A stretch of DNA of 8,435 nucleotides from contig JANJUH010000136.1 of NCBI GenBank assembly GCA_024710675.1, positions 1 through 8,435 on the forward strand, given 5' to 3'. The DNA comes from Lysobacterales bacterium. GTDB lineage: Bacteria; Pseudomonadota; Gammaproteobacteria; Xanthomonadales; SZUA-5. The notes under the pieces were generated by a model, which was not told the origin of the DNA, ran no database searches, and worked only from the letters and a program-made list of their open reading frames with translations. The translations under genes were made by a program, and so were the position numbers. Positions 7,488 through 8,435 of this stretch are shown piece by piece (the first letter of the stretch is position 1; each line of letters starts with the position of its first letter).

Positions 7488-7523
7488 CTTGCCGGCAGCG
7501 CTGCGAGCCGCGATCGTCCGGCC

Positions 7524-8435
7524 ATGGACACCCGCCAGCATCCACTCGATGCCCCATTGCCCGCCGAGGTGGTCGTCGGCGGCATGGGGCGCTGGCTGGG
7601 TTATCGCCGCTATCCGGTGTTCGGCGGGCCGTGGTTGCGCGGGCGCGTGCTGGTCTTCGCCGGGCCGATCGGCCTGATGGCGCTCGCCGCCGGAGTGGGC
7701 AACGGCGCGCTGACCGGCAAGCCGGCGCATGGCGTCGAAGTCGGCGTGCTGCTGTTCGTGGCCTTCATGACGATGGGCTTCGCCGGGCCGCTGCTGGCCG
7801 GCTGGGTGCGCCGGCGCGGCTGGCCGGAGCGGCGCGAGCGCATCGGCGTGGTGCTCGCGGTGCTGCTGGGCATGAGCCTGGCGTGGATCGTCGACCGCGA
7901 GGTCTCCGCGCGGCTCGAGGCGACCGCGCCGGTGAAGGCGGTCCGGACCACCGGTGATGCCCCGCCGGTCCCACGTCCGCCCGCGCCTGGCGAAGCGCGC
8001 CGCGAGGTGGTGCTCGCCGTGCAGCCCGGCCCGGGCGTCGCGCTGGTCAATGCGCTGGCCCGACTGACGATCTATTTCCTGCTCGGCGGCGGCCTGGCGC
8101 TGGTCGCGTACTTTGGCGAAGGCCGTCGCCGCGATCAGGCCCGCCAGCGCCAGGCGCTCGCCGCCGAGCGCAGCGCCCGCCAGGTGAGCGAGATGAAGCT
8201 CGGCGTGCTGCAGGCGCAGGTCGAGCCGCACTTCCTGTTCAACACGCTGGCCGCGGTGCGCTCGGTGATCCGCGAGGATCCGGCGCGCGCCGAGGCCACG
8301 CTCGAGGCGCTGGGCGACGACCTGCGCGCGGCCATTCCACGCCTGCGGCGCAGCGACGATGCGCTCGAGGCCACGCTCGGCCGCCAGCTCGAGCTGTGCC
8401 GCGCCTACCTCGCCGTGATGCAGCTCAGGATGGGC
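7524..8435 (+). CDS. LytS/AlgZ-type membrane sensor histidine kinase, 3'-truncated
   Basis: 304 residues are visible before the right edge; the ATPase domain lies outside. Four hydrophobic segments, about 42-60, 71-92, 107-124 and 173-197, obey the positive-inside rule (cytoplasmic loop WVRRRGWPERRER after the second, GRRRDQARQRQ after the fourth). The loop of about 48 residues between TM3 and TM4 is periplasmic and Pro-rich near 147-156. A short coiled stretch (about 201-228) leads to the phosphoacceptor motif of the His_kinase family PF06580, LQAQVEPHFLFNTL (229-242), with His236. Kinases of this type normally phosphorylate LytTR regulators encoded next door. ATG 7524 is the first start after the preceding gene's stop in the same frame; no Shine-Dalgarno sequence is evident. 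The 36-base gap contains a 10-bp palindrome (7495-7504) and a GCCGG/CCGGC pair (7491-7495, 7518-7522), perhaps a weak intercistronic structure. Confidence 0.9.
   Translation, partial: MDTRQHPLDAPLPAEVVVGGMGRWLGYRRYPVFGGPWLRGRVLVFAGPIGLMALAAGVGNGALTGKPAHGVEVGVLLFVAFMTMGFAGPLLAGWVRRRGWPERRERIGVVLAVLLGMSLAWIVDREVSARLEATAPVKAVRTTGDAPPVPRPPAPGEARREVVLAVQPGPGVALVNALARLTIYFLLGGGLALVAYFGEGRRRDQARQRQALAAERSARQVSEMKLGVLQAQVEPHFLFNTLAAVRSVIREDPARAEATLEALGDDLRAAIPRLRRSDDALEATLGRQLELCRAYLAVMQLRMG

Noticed and set aside
5511..8231. A 906-codon open frame on the minus strand
   Set aside because: It lies antisense to folP, the hydrolase and the kinase, all supported by family motifs. Its translation is rich in His, Arg, Gln and Ala with no recognisable domain, which is what the opposite strand of high-GC genes produces.

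Overview
The window looks like chromosome from a high-GC gammaproteobacterium. The Xanthomonadales/Lysobacterales (Lysobacter/Luteimonas-like) are the best guess. The grounds are the yhbY / rlmE-ftsH-folP gene order, the GTP-type PEP carboxykinase, the FtsH N-terminus, and intergenic palindromes that begin with GTAG, resembling the GTAG-class REP elements known from Stenotrophomonas. This is inference from recognised families; no search was run. All convincing genes are on the + strand except one two-gene minus-strand unit, and coding density is high. No stretch longer than about 230 bases lacks a gene.

Layout. Bases 2-1150 hold the C-terminal two thirds of pckG (gluconeogenesis), cut by the left edge. 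A 110-base gap between convergent genes carries two GTAG hairpins. Bases 1913 down to 1261 (minus strand) encode YhbY, a ribosome-associated RNA-binding protein, and an Mth938-like protein, coupled through a TGATG stop/start overlap. A 73-base divergent promoter region follows. Then come rlmE (23S rRNA 2'-O-methyltransferase), ftsH (membrane AAA+ metalloprotease) and folP (dihydropteroate synthase). This cluster is classic in gammaproteobacteria, but here the ftsH-folP gap holds a third GTAG hairpin and five perfect copies of an 8-bp tandem repeat, and folP is not followed by glmM.

The right-hand third is the accessory part. A secreted serine hydrolase of the class C beta-lactamase/PBP-like family (5862-7487) has two apparently duplicated C-terminal beta-rich domains. 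It is followed 36 bases later by a four-TM LytS/AlgZ-type histidine kinase (7524 to the right edge, truncated). A perfect 9-bp direct repeat with a 12-bp spacer lies upstream of the hydrolase. That geometry matches the way LytTR response regulators bind, which are the usual partners of LytS-type kinases. My main hypothesis is a self-regulated envelope-sensing unit made of the hydrolase, the kinase and probably a LytTR regulator just beyond the window. The rest of the window is ordinary housekeeping sequence.
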